From NCBI GenBank assembly GCA_015655035.1, contig JAATFS010000067.1, positions 1-18,478 of the forward strand: DNA of 18,478 nt, written 5' to 3'. The stretch comes from Lysobacterales bacterium (GTDB taxonomy: Bacteria; Pseudomonadota; Gammaproteobacteria; Xanthomonadales; Xanthomonadaceae). Below the pieces are notes generated by a model. That model was not told where the DNA came from. It saw nothing but the letters and a program-made list of their open reading frames with translations, and made no database searches. Numbering within the stretch: the first letter of the stretch is position 1; each line of letters starts with the position of its first letter. A program made the translations under genes and the position numbers. This document shows, piece by piece, positions 1 through 7,254 of the stretch.

Positions 1-2087
1 ACCGATACCGCCCGGGTCAGTTCATTGGCCTGTTCTTCCAGGCTGCGCGCCGCGGCGCTGGCTTCTTCCACCAGGGCGGCGTTTTGCTGGGTCATCTCGT
101 CCAGCTGGATCACGGTGTGGTTGACCTGCTCGATGCCTGAACTCTGTTCGGTGCTGGCGGCGGTGATCTCGCTCATGATGTCGTTGACGCGTTTCACCGA
201 GGCGACGACCTCGGTCATGGTGCTGCCGGCCTGGGCGACCAGGGTCGAGCCTTGCTCCACGCGTGCAACCGAATCGGAGATCAGTTGCTTGATCTCCTTG
301 GCGGCATCGGCCGAGCGCTGTGCCAGCGAGCGCACCTCTGAGGCCACCACGGCGAAGCCACGGCCCTGCTCGCCCGCGCGAGCGGCCTCGACGGCGGCAT
401 TGAGCGCCAGGATATTGGTCTGAAAGGCGATGCCGTCGATCACCCCGATGATGTCGGCGATGCGCGCAGATGCTGCGCTGATCGAGGCCATGGTGGTGAC
501 GACATCGGCGACCACGCGCCCGCCGGTCTCGGCGACGTCGCCGGCGCCTGCGGCCAATTGATTGGCCTGGCGTGCGTGTTCGGCATTCTGGTGCACGGTG
601 GAGGTGAGTTCTTCCATCGAGGCAGCGGTTTCCTCGAGGTTGGCCGCCTGCTGTTCGGTGCGCGCGGACAGGTCGGAGTTGCCGGTGGCGATCTCGCTGG
701 CGGCGGTATTGATCGAGTGCGCCGAATACTGGATGCCTTGCACGATGCCCGTCAGCTGGACGGCGGTGCGGTTGGCGGCATCGGCCAGGCGGCCGAACGC
801 GCCTTCGTAGCGCGCCTCCACGCGCTGGGAGAGATCGCCGTCGGCGATCGCACTCATGATCCGGCCCACGTCGGAGAGGCCGGCGTCGGCCTGCTGCATC
901 AAGCCGTTCAACGCGCGCACCATCTCGGCGAACGCGAACTGGTAGCGGTCCTGGTCGCCGCGTGCGGAGAAGTCGCCACGCGCGGCGCCGTCGGCCAGCC
1001 GCGCGATGTCGTTGTTGATCGCCGACAGGTTGAGCTTGACCGCATCCAGCGCCTCGTGCATTTCCGCACGCTGGCCGGGCAGGCGGCGCATATCGCGACG
1101 CAGGTCGCCACGGCCGTATTCGCCCATGATCTGGGTGGCTTCGCCGATCGCCTCCAGGTGCTCGAACAGCACGGTATTCACGCCGCGCGCCAGGGCGCCG
1201 TAGTCGCCCGGAAAATCCTCGGGCATGCGATGGGAGATGTTCTCGCCTTGCTGCAGACGGATCATGGTCTGCATCTGCTCGTTGAAGCGCTGCAACTGCG
1301 ACTGCATCTGCTGCATGCTGCCCATCAGCTGGCCGGTCTCGTCGCGGGATTCGACCTTGATGTCATTGTCGAAGCGACCTGCGGCGATCGCTTCGGCGAC
1401 CCGGGTGGCCGCGCGCAGCGGCGCGCCTATCACGCTGGCGATCAACCAGCACAGGATGACAACCACGGCTACCAGGGCTGTGCCGCTGATTGCCAGCAGC
1501 CTGGTGAAGGCCCAGGCCTGGGCCTGGATGTCGTCGGTATACACGCCCATCGTCAGGATCCAGTTCCACTGTGGATAGAGCTGGGCATAGCTGATCTTGC
1601 GGACTTGTGCTTTCAACCCCTGCTTGGGCGAATCGTAGTAGCTGAAGCCATCGCCCTTGGCAACGGCGTCGCGGATATCGCGGTACACGAATTCGCCGCT
1701 GGCGCTCTGGTAATCGGTCATGTCGGTGCCGGCCTTGCGCTTGGGGTGCATCACCAGGCGCATGTTCGGATCGAGGATGAAGAAATAATCCACGCCTTCG
1801 TGGCTGCTCATGTCAGCCAGGGTCGCGCTGGCGGCCTGCTTGGCCTGGTCGGGGGTGAGCTCGCCGCGCTTGGCCTTGGTGGCGAAGTGCCGCATCACCG
1901 TCATGCCGGTCTCGACCTGGTTCTTGACGGTCTGCTTGCGTGCTTCGATCAGGTCCAGGTACTGCAGCCGTGCCGCCCCAATGGCCAGCAGGATCACCCC
2001 CAGCGTGAGCAGGCTGCACAACACGATGAACTTGCCTGTCAGCGGCAGGTTGCCGATGCGGCGCCGCAGAAGTGTCAGAGGATGCAT
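1..2087 (-). CDS. Methyl-accepting chemotaxis protein (Cache sensor, repeated HAMP units), 3' end cut by window edge
   Basis: Inner-membrane chemoreceptor that would pass ligand signals to CheW/CheA and the flagellar motor. The 695 codons visible have no stop. Residues about 19-43 are a first membrane helix (KFIVLCSLLTLGVILLAIGA). Residues about 45-190 form a periplasmic single-Cache-type domain, with YFFILDPNMRLVMHP and an NWILTMGVY end. A second helix spans about 195-217. A HAMP domain follows at about 218-265, then further HAMP-like segments to about 465, each with a GD(L/F)-type turn. The signalling domain carries the highly conserved hairpin tip (LNAAVEAARAGEQGRGFAVV, then EVRSLAQRSADAAKEIK at about 584-600). 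The ATG at 2087 has AGGGAA six bases upstream and a sigma-28-like promoter behind it, so the start is well supported. The C-terminus, including any CheR-tethering pentapeptide, lies outside the window. The ligand cannot be predicted. Confidence 0.95.
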   Translation of the reverse strand, partial: MHPLTLLRRRIGNLPLTGKFIVLCSLLTLGVILLAIGAARLQYLDLIEARKQTVKNQVETGMTVMRHFATKAKRGELTPDQAKQAASATLADMSSHEGVDYFFILDPNMRLVMHPKRKAGTDMTDYQSASGEFVYRDIRDAVAKGDGFSYYDSPKQGLKAQVRKISYAQLYPQWNWILTMGVYTDDIQAQAWAFTRLLAISGTALVAVVVILCWLIASVIGAPLRAATRVAEAIAAGRFDNDIKVESRDETGQLMGSMQQMQSQLQRFNEQMQTMIRLQQGENISHRMPEDFPGDYGALARGVNTVLFEHLEAIGEATQIMGEYGRGDLRRDMRRLPGQRAEMHEALDAVKLNLSAINNDIARLADGAARGDFSARGDQDRYQFAFAEMVRALNGLMQQADAGLSDVGRIMSAIADGDLSQRVEARYEGAFGRLADAANRTAVQLTGIVQGIQYSAHSINTAASEIATGNSDLSARTEQQAANLEETAASMEELTSTVHQNAEHARQANQLAAGAGDVAETGGRVVADVVTTMASISAASARIADIIGVIDGIAFQTNILALNAAVEAARAGEQGRGFAVVASEVRSLAQRSADAAKEIKQLISDSVARVEQGSTLVAQAGSTMTEVVASVKRVNDIMSEITAASTEQSSGIEQVNHTVIQLDEMTQQNAALVEEASAAARSLEEQANELTRAVS

Positions 2088-2127
2088 ACGGATTTCCCTA
2101 GAAGATGCGCTCGCGCAAGTAACGGGG

Positions 2128-2154
2128 ATATCGGCTGCAGCCTTCAAAGGTTGA
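2128..2154 (-). promoter_or_regulatory. Sigma-28 (FliA) type promoter of the chemoreceptor gene
   Basis: On the minus strand TCAA (2154-2151) is followed by 15 bases and then GCCGATAT (2135-2128). This closely fits the known flagellar sigma factor pattern TAAA/TCAA-N15-GCCGATAA. Transcription would begin near 2120, leaving a leader of about 33 bases that contains the AGGGAA ribosome site. Its place directly ahead of a chemoreceptor gene agrees with flagellar-regulon control. The match was read by eye; there are no expression data. Confidence 0.7.
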
Positions 2155-2324
2155 TTGTTTTTTTTAGAAATCTAACCTGCCCCGAGGGGTGCGGGTGCGG
2201 GCAAACGGCCAGTCCCGCCGGCTGGCAGAACGTCGCGGATTGAGCGGCTGTCGGCGAGGGCGCTGGCCCGGGGGCGGTTGTGCCCTACACTTCCGGGCTG
2301 TCTGGAGAGATGCGGGGTAGCACT

Positions 2325-3974
2325 GTGAAAAAAATCGTAGTGGGGATTCTGGCGATGTCGGTTTCGGCGGCGCTGATGGCGGCGACGCCGACCTTCGACG
2401 GCAAGCGCATCTCGCGCGACGTCAAGGTACTGGCCTCCGATGCTTATGAAGGGCGCGGCCCGGCCACGGCCGGCGAAGACAAGACCATCGCCTACCTGAG
2501 CGAGCAGTTCCAGGCCGCTGGCCTGCATCCGGGCGGCGACCTGGTTGGCGGCAAGCGCGGCTGGACCCAGGCAGTGCCATTGCGCCGCGCCGACATCGTC
2601 GGCACCCCGGTGCTGGCGCTGGACGTGGCCGGCAAGCCGCAGCCGCTGACCCAGGGCAAGCAGATCGCGATCCGCGCCGCGCTCGATGGCGCGTCCCAGG
2701 TGGACATCGCCAACGCACCGCTGGTGTTCGTCGGTTATGGAGTCAAGGCGCCCGAGCGCAACTGGGACGACTTCAAGGGCGTGGACCTGAAGGGCAAGAT
2801 CGCGGTAGTGCTGATCAACGATCCGGATTTCGAGACCGGCAAGGGCGATTTCGACGGCAAGGGCATGACCTGGTACGGGCGCTGGCCGTACAAGTACGAA
2901 GAAGGCGCACGCCAGGGCGCGCTCGGCGTGCTGGTGGTGCACGAGACCGCGCCGGCCTCGTACGGCTGGGACACGGTGGCCAGCTCCAATACCAACACCA
3001 TGTTCGACGTGGTGCGCGATCAGCCCAGCGCGGTGCATCCCAAGCTCGAAGGCTGGATCCAGCGCGATCTGGCGGCGACGCTGTTCAAAAATGCCGGCCT
3101 GGATTTCGAGGCGCTGAAAAAGCAGGCGCAGTCCCGCGATTTCGCCCCGGTCGAACTCAAGGGCCAGCGTCTGAGCGCCCACTACCAGGTCACCTCCGGG
3201 GTGATCACCTCGCACAATGTGGTAGCGCGGCTGGACGGCACCACCCATCCGGACGAGACGCTGATCTACAGCGCGCACTGGGACCACATCGGCGTCGGCA
3301 AGCCAGACGCGCGTGGCGACACCATCTTCAACGGCGCGCTCGACAACGCCAGCGGCACCGCGGCATTGTTGGAGCTGGCACGTGGCTTCGCCAGCGGTCC
3401 CAAACCGCAGCGCTCGGTCGTGTTCCTGGCGGTCACCGCCGAGGAAAAAGGCCTGCTCGGCTCGGAGTTCTATGCCTCCAAGCCGCTGTATCCACTGGAA
3501 AAGACCGTCGCGGTGATCAACATGGACGGAATGAGTCCGTTCGTGCCGTCGCGCGACTTCGGCATCTACGGCAGCGCCAAGCTGGACCTGCTGGACCAGC
3601 TGAAATCCGTGGCCGCCGCATCGAAACTGCGCTACACCCCCGATCCCAAGCCGGAAGCGGGCTATTTCTTCCGTTCCGATCATTTTTCCTTCGCCAAGCG
3701 TGGCGTGCCGGCGTTGTCCTACTCGGCCGGCCAGGATTGGGAAGTGGGTGGCGTGGCCGCCGGCAAGGCCGCCTCGGATGACTACACCGCCAAGCGCTAT
3801 CACCAGCAGGGCGACGAGTGGCAGCCGGACTGGGGCTTTGCCGGTGCCGCGCGCGACCTGGGGGTGCTGTACACGCTGGGCACGCAGTTGGCCGATTCGC
3901 GGCAATGGCCGAACTGGAGCCAGGATTCGGCGTTCCGGGCCACGCGCGACGCCAGCGCCGACAGCCGCAAGTAA
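2325..3974 (+). CDS. Secreted M28 family zinc metallopeptidase (aminopeptidase) with PA-type insert
   Basis: Exported exopeptidase of family M28, expected to remove N-terminal residues from peptides in the periplasm or outside the cell using two zinc ions. With the GTG start at 2325 the protein has 549 residues and opens with a Sec signal peptide (KKIVVGILAMSVSAALMA, cleavage near residue 20). A protease-associated (PA) type segment lies at about residues 125-215 (PLVFVGYGVKAPERNWDDF). The metal and catalytic set is visible: H318 and D320 in SAHWDHIG, D340 in GALDNASG, E373/E374 in TAEEKG, D401 in NMDG and H453 in RSDHFSF. GTG 2325 has GGGG seven bases upstream. An in-frame ATG at 2310 and a GTG at 2280 would only lengthen the protein ahead of the signal peptide. 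A possible sigma-70 promoter (CTGGCC 2263-2268, TACACT 2286-2291, 17-base spacer) is weak. Substrate preference is unknown. Confidence 0.92.
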   Translation: MKKIVVGILAMSVSAALMAATPTFDGKRISRDVKVLASDAYEGRGPATAGEDKTIAYLSEQFQAAGLHPGGDLVGGKRGWTQAVPLRRADIVGTPVLALDVAGKPQPLTQGKQIAIRAALDGASQVDIANAPLVFVGYGVKAPERNWDDFKGVDLKGKIAVVLINDPDFETGKGDFDGKGMTWYGRWPYKYEEGARQGALGVLVVHETAPASYGWDTVASSNTNTMFDVVRDQPSAVHPKLEGWIQRDLAATLFKNAGLDFEALKKQAQSRDFAPVELKGQRLSAHYQVTSGVITSHNVVARLDGTTHPDETLIYSAHWDHIGVGKPDARGDTIFNGALDNASGTAALLELARGFASGPKPQRSVVFLAVTAEEKGLLGSEFYASKPLYPLEKTVAVINMDGMSPFVPSRDFGIYGSAKLDLLDQLKSVAAASKLRYTPDPKPEAGYFFRSDHFSFAKRGVPALSYSAGQDWEVGGVAAGKAASDDYTAKRYHQQGDEWQPDWGFAGAARDLGVLYTLGTQLADSRQWPNWSQDSAFRATRDASADSRK

Positions 3975-3983
3975 GGCGTGGCA

Positions 3984-4044
3984 TGGTGCCGGGCGTGTCC
4001 CGGCATCACTCGTTCAGGGCCGGCGCCTGCCAGCGCCGGCCTTT
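3984..4044 (+). terminator. Tandem hairpins ending the M28 peptidase gene
   Basis: Two stem-loops start 10 bases after the stop codon. The first has arms 3984-3993 and 3999-4008 (TGCCGGG core, one G-T pair, five-base loop). The second has perfect nine-base arms GGCCGGCGC (4018-4026) and GCGCCGGCC (4033-4041) with a six-base loop, followed by only TTT. This is a likely intrinsic terminator, though the T-tract is short. Confidence 0.6.
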
Positions 4045-4268
4045 CGCCGCCGCCGCGCCGGTGCAGGCGATGGCGGGGGCACTCTGGGCCCTGCCGAGCC
4101 CATTCGCGGCGGTGCGTTGGGGTGGCGTTAGGGCTCACAAGGGTAGTCTGCCGCGCGGCAACGGTTCAGGGGGGAACGGTCTGATGTCTGGATGCTGCCT
4201 CGTATCCTTATTTAACGACCGATTCTTTAGGATTGAGCGCGACGTCGTTCGCGATCAGAGGAGAGCTT

Positions 4269-4421
4269 GTGCATCGCAGAAACAACAATGCGACTTTGTC
4301 CACCACGGCGCAGCCTCTGGCAGGCGTCGCAAGACGGGCAACTGCGGGCATGACGGCATGCCGCGCATCGATGGCGGACGCTACTGCCTGCCGGCAAACG
4401 CGGCACTGCCGGTCGCGCTGA
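4269..4421 (+). CDS. Possible 50-residue upstream reading frame overlapping the start of opgH
   Basis: A GTG codon at 4269 is preceded by a strong ribosome site (GAGGAGAG, about four bases away). It opens a 50-codon frame beginning VHRRNNNATLSTTAQ and rich in Ala, Arg and Thr. Its TGA (4419-4421) overlaps the A of an ATG in the opgH frame (TGATG), an arrangement typical of translational coupling. The product resembles no family I know. It could be a leader peptide that helps translate opgH, or a chance frame whose ribosome site is misleading. An in-frame TTG at 4233 would lengthen it. Confidence 0.3.
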   Translation: MHRRNNNATLSTTAQPLAGVARRATAGMTACRASMADATACRQTRHCRSR

Positions 4422-4438
4422 TGGAGGCTATCCCCACG

Positions 4439-7222
4439 ATGTCGCCCGTTATCGCTTCCACGTTGATCTCCCCCAAGGATGCCGGCCGGGTCACGCTGCC
4501 GCCGGAAGCGCCGATGCCGATGCCGGAGCAGTCGCTGCGCAAGGGCCGGCTGCAAGTGCCCCGGCAGCGCACCGCGCCGGTGGCCATCGGATTTCGCCGG
4601 CTGTACCTGATCGGTGGCACCGCGGCGATGACCGGCGTGGCCGCGTGGGTCATGTTGAGCGTGATGTGGCCGGGCGGCATCAGCGTGCTCGAAGCCTGCC
4701 TGATGGCGTTGTTCGTGCCCCTGTTCGCCTGGATCGCGATGTCGTTCTTCAGCGCGTTGGCGGGTTTTGTCAGCGTCGTGTTCGGGGCCGGCCGCAAGCT
4801 GGGGATCGAGCCGGATGCGCCGCTGCCGCAAGTGAACACCCGTACTGCGCTGCTGATGCCCACCTACAACGAGGATCCACGGCGGCTGCTGGCCGGACTG
4901 CAGGCGATCTACGAGTCGGTGGCCGAGACCGGACAGCTCGACCGCTTCGACTTCTTCGTGCTCAGCGACACCACCCGCGAGGCGATCGGCCGCGCCGAGG
5001 AACAGGTCTACGCCGAACTGTGCGAGCGCGTCGGTGGCCATGGCCGCCTGTTCTACCGCCGCCGCGCCGACAATAGCGCGCGCAAGGCCGGCAACATCGC
5101 CGACTGGGTGCGCCGCTTCGGCGATGCCTATCCGCAGATGCTGATCCTGGACGCCGACAGCCTGATGACCGGCGACACCATCGTGCGCCTGGTCGCCGGC
5201 ATGGAGGCCAATCCCGACGTCGGCCTGATCCAGACGCTGCCCGAAGTCGTCAACGGACAGACCCTGTTCGCGCGGATGCAGCAATTCGGCGGTCGCGTCT
5301 ATGGTCCGGTGATCGCCTACGGCGTGGCCTGGTGGCAGGGCGCCGAGAGCAACTACTGGGGCCACAACGCGGTGATCCGCACCCGTGCGTTTGCCGAAAA
5401 CGCCGGCTTGCCGTCGTTGCCCGGGCGCAAGCCGTTCGGCGGACACGTGCTCAGCCACGACTTCGTCGAAGCCGCGCTGATGCGGCGCGGCGGCTGGGCC
5501 ACGCACATGGTGCCGTATCTGCAAGGCAGCTACGAAGAAGGCCCGCCGACGCTGACCGACCTGCTGATCCGCGACCGCCGCTGGTGCCAGGGCAACCTGC
5601 AACACGCCAAGGTCGTGCTGGCGCGGGGCCTGCACTGGATCAGCCGCATGCACATGATGGTCGGCATCGGCCATTACTTCACCGCGCCGATGTGGGCGAT
5701 GCTGATGCTGATCGGCATTGCCATCCCGTTGCAGGGCAATGGCATCGACCTGGCCGCCGGGCTGCACTTCTCGCCGGCCCACTACTGGCATGGCCGTACC
5801 GAAGGCGGCGCGGTGTGGATATTCGTCTGCACGATGTTCGTGCTGCTGGCGCCGAAGTTCTTCGGCTACCTGGCGCTGCTGGTGAACCGCCGCGAGCGGA
5901 TCGGTTGCGGCGGTGCGTTCCGTGCGCTGGTCAGCATATTGCTGGAAACCGTGCTGGCGGCGCTGATGGCCCCGATCGTGATGTACCTGCAATCGCGTGG
6001 CGTGGCCGAGGTGCTGGCGGGCAAGGACTCCGGCTGGGACGCGCAGCAACGCGACGACGGCAGGCTGTCCTGGGGCGCGCTGATCCGAGGCTACGGTGGC
6101 CTGAGCCTGTTCGGGTTGCTGATCGGCGGCATGGCCTACGCGGTCTCGCCGGCGCTGGCGGCGTGGATGTCGCCGGTGGTGATCGGCATGGTGCTCGCGG
6201 TGCCGGTGGTGGCGCTGACCTCACTGCGGCGTGCAGGGCTGTCGCTGCGGCGCGGACGTATCTTCAGCATCCCTGCGGAACTGGAACCGCCGCGCGTGCT
6301 GACCCGCGCCGCCGAGCTGCGCAAGGCCGCGCTGAGCCAGCCGTCGCTGATCAAGCCGCTGCGCCGGTTCCCGGCACGGATCGTCGCTCCCGCGCCGTAC
6401 GGGAGCGGCGACGCCAGTGCCAGCGCACGCCTGCCGGCACTACTGGGCGGCAGGCATAATGCCGGACCCGACCGACGGAACCCTGAAGATGCTGGAAGTG
6501 CTGGAACGCGAGACTGGACCTGCGCCGCAATGGACCGTGCTGTGGCTGCATGGCCTGGGCGCGGATGGCAACGATTTCGCACCGATCGTGCCCGAGTTGC
6601 TGCGCCCGCACTGGCCGGACCTGCGCTTCGTGTTTCCGCACGCGCCGGTGCGGCCGATCACGATCAACAACGGCGTGCGCATGCGCGGTTGGTACGACAT
6701 CGTCGGCATGGATATCGCCGATCGTGCCGATATGGGCGGCGTCGACGCGTCCGTGCGCGAGATCGAAGTCCTGATCCAGCGCGAGCACCAGCGCGGTATT
6801 CCCGCCGAGCGGGTGTTGCTGGCCGGATTCTCGCAAGGGGGCGCCGTTGCCTTGTCGCTGGGATTGCAGCGGCAACGGCCGCTGGGTGGCCTGATCGCAC
6901 TGTCCACCTACCTGCCGGATGCGGCTCATGCCGGCGCGCGGTTGCAGCCGGGCGCCAACACCCAGCCGGTGTTCATGGCCCACGGCAGCGCCGATCCGGT
7001 AGTGCTGTGCCGCTACGCCGAGCTGGGTGCCAGTACCTTGCGAACCCTCGGCTTTCCGCTTGCCTGGCATGCGTATCCGATGGCGCATCAGGTCTGCGCG
7101 GAGGAAATTCAGGCCCTGAGCGACTGGATGAGCGAGCGTTTTGCCGCCGTCTGAGCTGCCGTGCCGGGTGGTGGCGTATCCGGTGCGGTTGCCGGGGCGC
7201 GTCAGATCGTCGCCACGCGTGA
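4439..7222 (+). CDS. opgH: Glucan biosynthesis glucosyltransferase H (OpgH/MdoH), with unusual long C-terminal extension
   Basis: Inner-membrane GT2-family enzyme that polymerises glucose from UDP-glucose into osmoregulated periplasmic glucan. Membrane helices lie at about residues 54-77 and 82-118. The cytoplasmic catalytic domain follows: LLMPTYNEDPRR, FVLSDTTRE, D238-A-D240 (the DxD metal site), GGHVLSHDFVEAALMRRGGW and R378-x-x-R-W382 before CQGNLQH. Several C-terminal helices come after. The ATG at 4439 has GGAGG 11 bases upstream; ATG 4421 is an alternative. Homology to the Xanthomonas-type protein, which I recall as about 645 residues, ends near residue 638 (position 6352). No in-frame stop occurs there and the frame stays open to TGA 7220-7222, giving 927 residues. 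The extra 289 are Arg/Ala/Gly-rich and mostly out-of-frame esterase sequence. A one-base shift between 6353 and 6456 would instead end the protein at TAA 6457-6459. No opgG lies beside it. Confidence 0.9.
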   Translation: MSPVIASTLISPKDAGRVTLPPEAPMPMPEQSLRKGRLQVPRQRTAPVAIGFRRLYLIGGTAAMTGVAAWVMLSVMWPGGISVLEACLMALFVPLFAWIAMSFFSALAGFVSVVFGAGRKLGIEPDAPLPQVNTRTALLMPTYNEDPRRLLAGLQAIYESVAETGQLDRFDFFVLSDTTREAIGRAEEQVYAELCERVGGHGRLFYRRRADNSARKAGNIADWVRRFGDAYPQMLILDADSLMTGDTIVRLVAGMEANPDVGLIQTLPEVVNGQTLFARMQQFGGRVYGPVIAYGVAWWQGAESNYWGHNAVIRTRAFAENAGLPSLPGRKPFGGHVLSHDFVEAALMRRGGWATHMVPYLQGSYEEGPPTLTDLLIRDRRWCQGNLQHAKVVLARGLHWISRMHMMVGIGHYFTAPMWAMLMLIGIAIPLQGNGIDLAAGLHFSPAHYWHGRTEGGAVWIFVCTMFVLLAPKFFGYLALLVNRRERIGCGGAFRALVSILLETVLAALMAPIVMYLQSRGVAEVLAGKDSGWDAQQRDDGRLSWGALIRGYGGLSLFGLLIGGMAYAVSPALAAWMSPVVIGMVLAVPVVALTSLRRAGLSLRRGRIFSIPAELEPPRVLTRAAELRKAALSQPSLIKPLRRFPARIVAPAPYGSGDASASARLPALLGGRHNAGPDRRNPEDAGSAGTRDWTCAAMDRAVAAWPGRGWQRFRTDRARVAAPALAGPALRVSARAGAADHDQQRRAHARLVRHRRHGYRRSCRYGRRRRVRARDRSPDPARAPARYSRRAGVAGRILARGRRCLVAGIAAATAAGWPDRTVHLPAGCGSCRRAVAAGRQHPAGVHGPRQRRSGSAVPLRRAGCQYLANPRLSACLACVSDGASGLRGGNSGPERLDERAFCRRLSCRAGWWRIRCGCRGASDRRHA
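6489..7154 (+). CDS. Alpha/beta-hydrolase, phospholipase/carboxylesterase family
   Basis: Cytoplasmic serine esterase of the small carboxylesterase/acyl-protein-thioesterase-like group, which typically hydrolyses short-chain esters. The 221-residue length matches the family (about 215-225). The catalytic triad is visible: S115 in GFSQGG, D169 in HGSADPVV and H200 in MAHQVC. The oxyanion region LWLHGLGADGNDF (about 18-30) and PITINNGVRMRGWYDI (56-71) are also family hallmarks. The start is placed at ATG 6489 because homology begins at MLEVLERETG. ATG 6459 (adding ten residues) is a real alternative, as it overlaps a TAA in TAATG. The whole gene lies inside the open frame extending from opgH, in a different reading frame. 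The natural substrate is unknown. Confidence 0.9.
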   Translation: MLEVLERETGPAPQWTVLWLHGLGADGNDFAPIVPELLRPHWPDLRFVFPHAPVRPITINNGVRMRGWYDIVGMDIADRADMGGVDASVREIEVLIQREHQRGIPAERVLLAGFSQGGAVALSLGLQRQRPLGGLIALSTYLPDAAHAGARLQPGANTQPVFMAHGSADPVVLCRYAELGASTLRTLGFPLAWHAYPMAHQVCAEEIQALSDWMSERFAAV

Positions 7223-7241
7223 GTTGCGCGGCCGGCTCCGT

Positions 7242-7254
7242 GATAATGGCGGCA
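7242..7254 (+). promoter_or_regulatory. Candidate leaderless -10 element of hemC
   Basis: GATAAT (7242-7247) lies six bases before the hemC ATG, so transcription would start at or next to the A of the start codon. There is no Shine-Dalgarno sequence. I found no good -35 hexamer at 16-18 bases, which lowers confidence. Confidence 0.35.

Larger units (their letters stand above)
3975..4438. other. Intergenic region upstream of opgH
   Basis: The first 70 bases hold the two hairpins that end the peptidase gene. The middle (about 4045-4195) shows nothing I can name. The stretch 4198-4235 is clearly more AT-rich than its surroundings and is the most likely promoter zone for opgH, but I could not fit a convincing -35/-10 pair. 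From 4257 on there is a strong Shine-Dalgarno sequence and a short reading frame, listed separately. Confidence 0.5.

Noticed and set aside
558..2243. 561-codon plus-strand open frame opposite the chemoreceptor
   Set aside because: It is antisense to a gene with clear domains, and its translation is His/Gln/Ala/Gly-rich with no motif. Such shadows are usual in GC-rich DNA.
2172..3905. 577-codon minus-strand frame opposite the M28 peptidase
   Set aside because: It mirrors a well-supported metallopeptidase gene, has no recognisable domain, and would also cover the chemoreceptor promoter region.
4208..6049. 613-codon minus-strand frame opposite opgH
   Set aside because: The composition (Gln/His/Arg/Ala-rich) is that of an antisense shadow; the plus-strand glucosyltransferase motifs are unmistakable.
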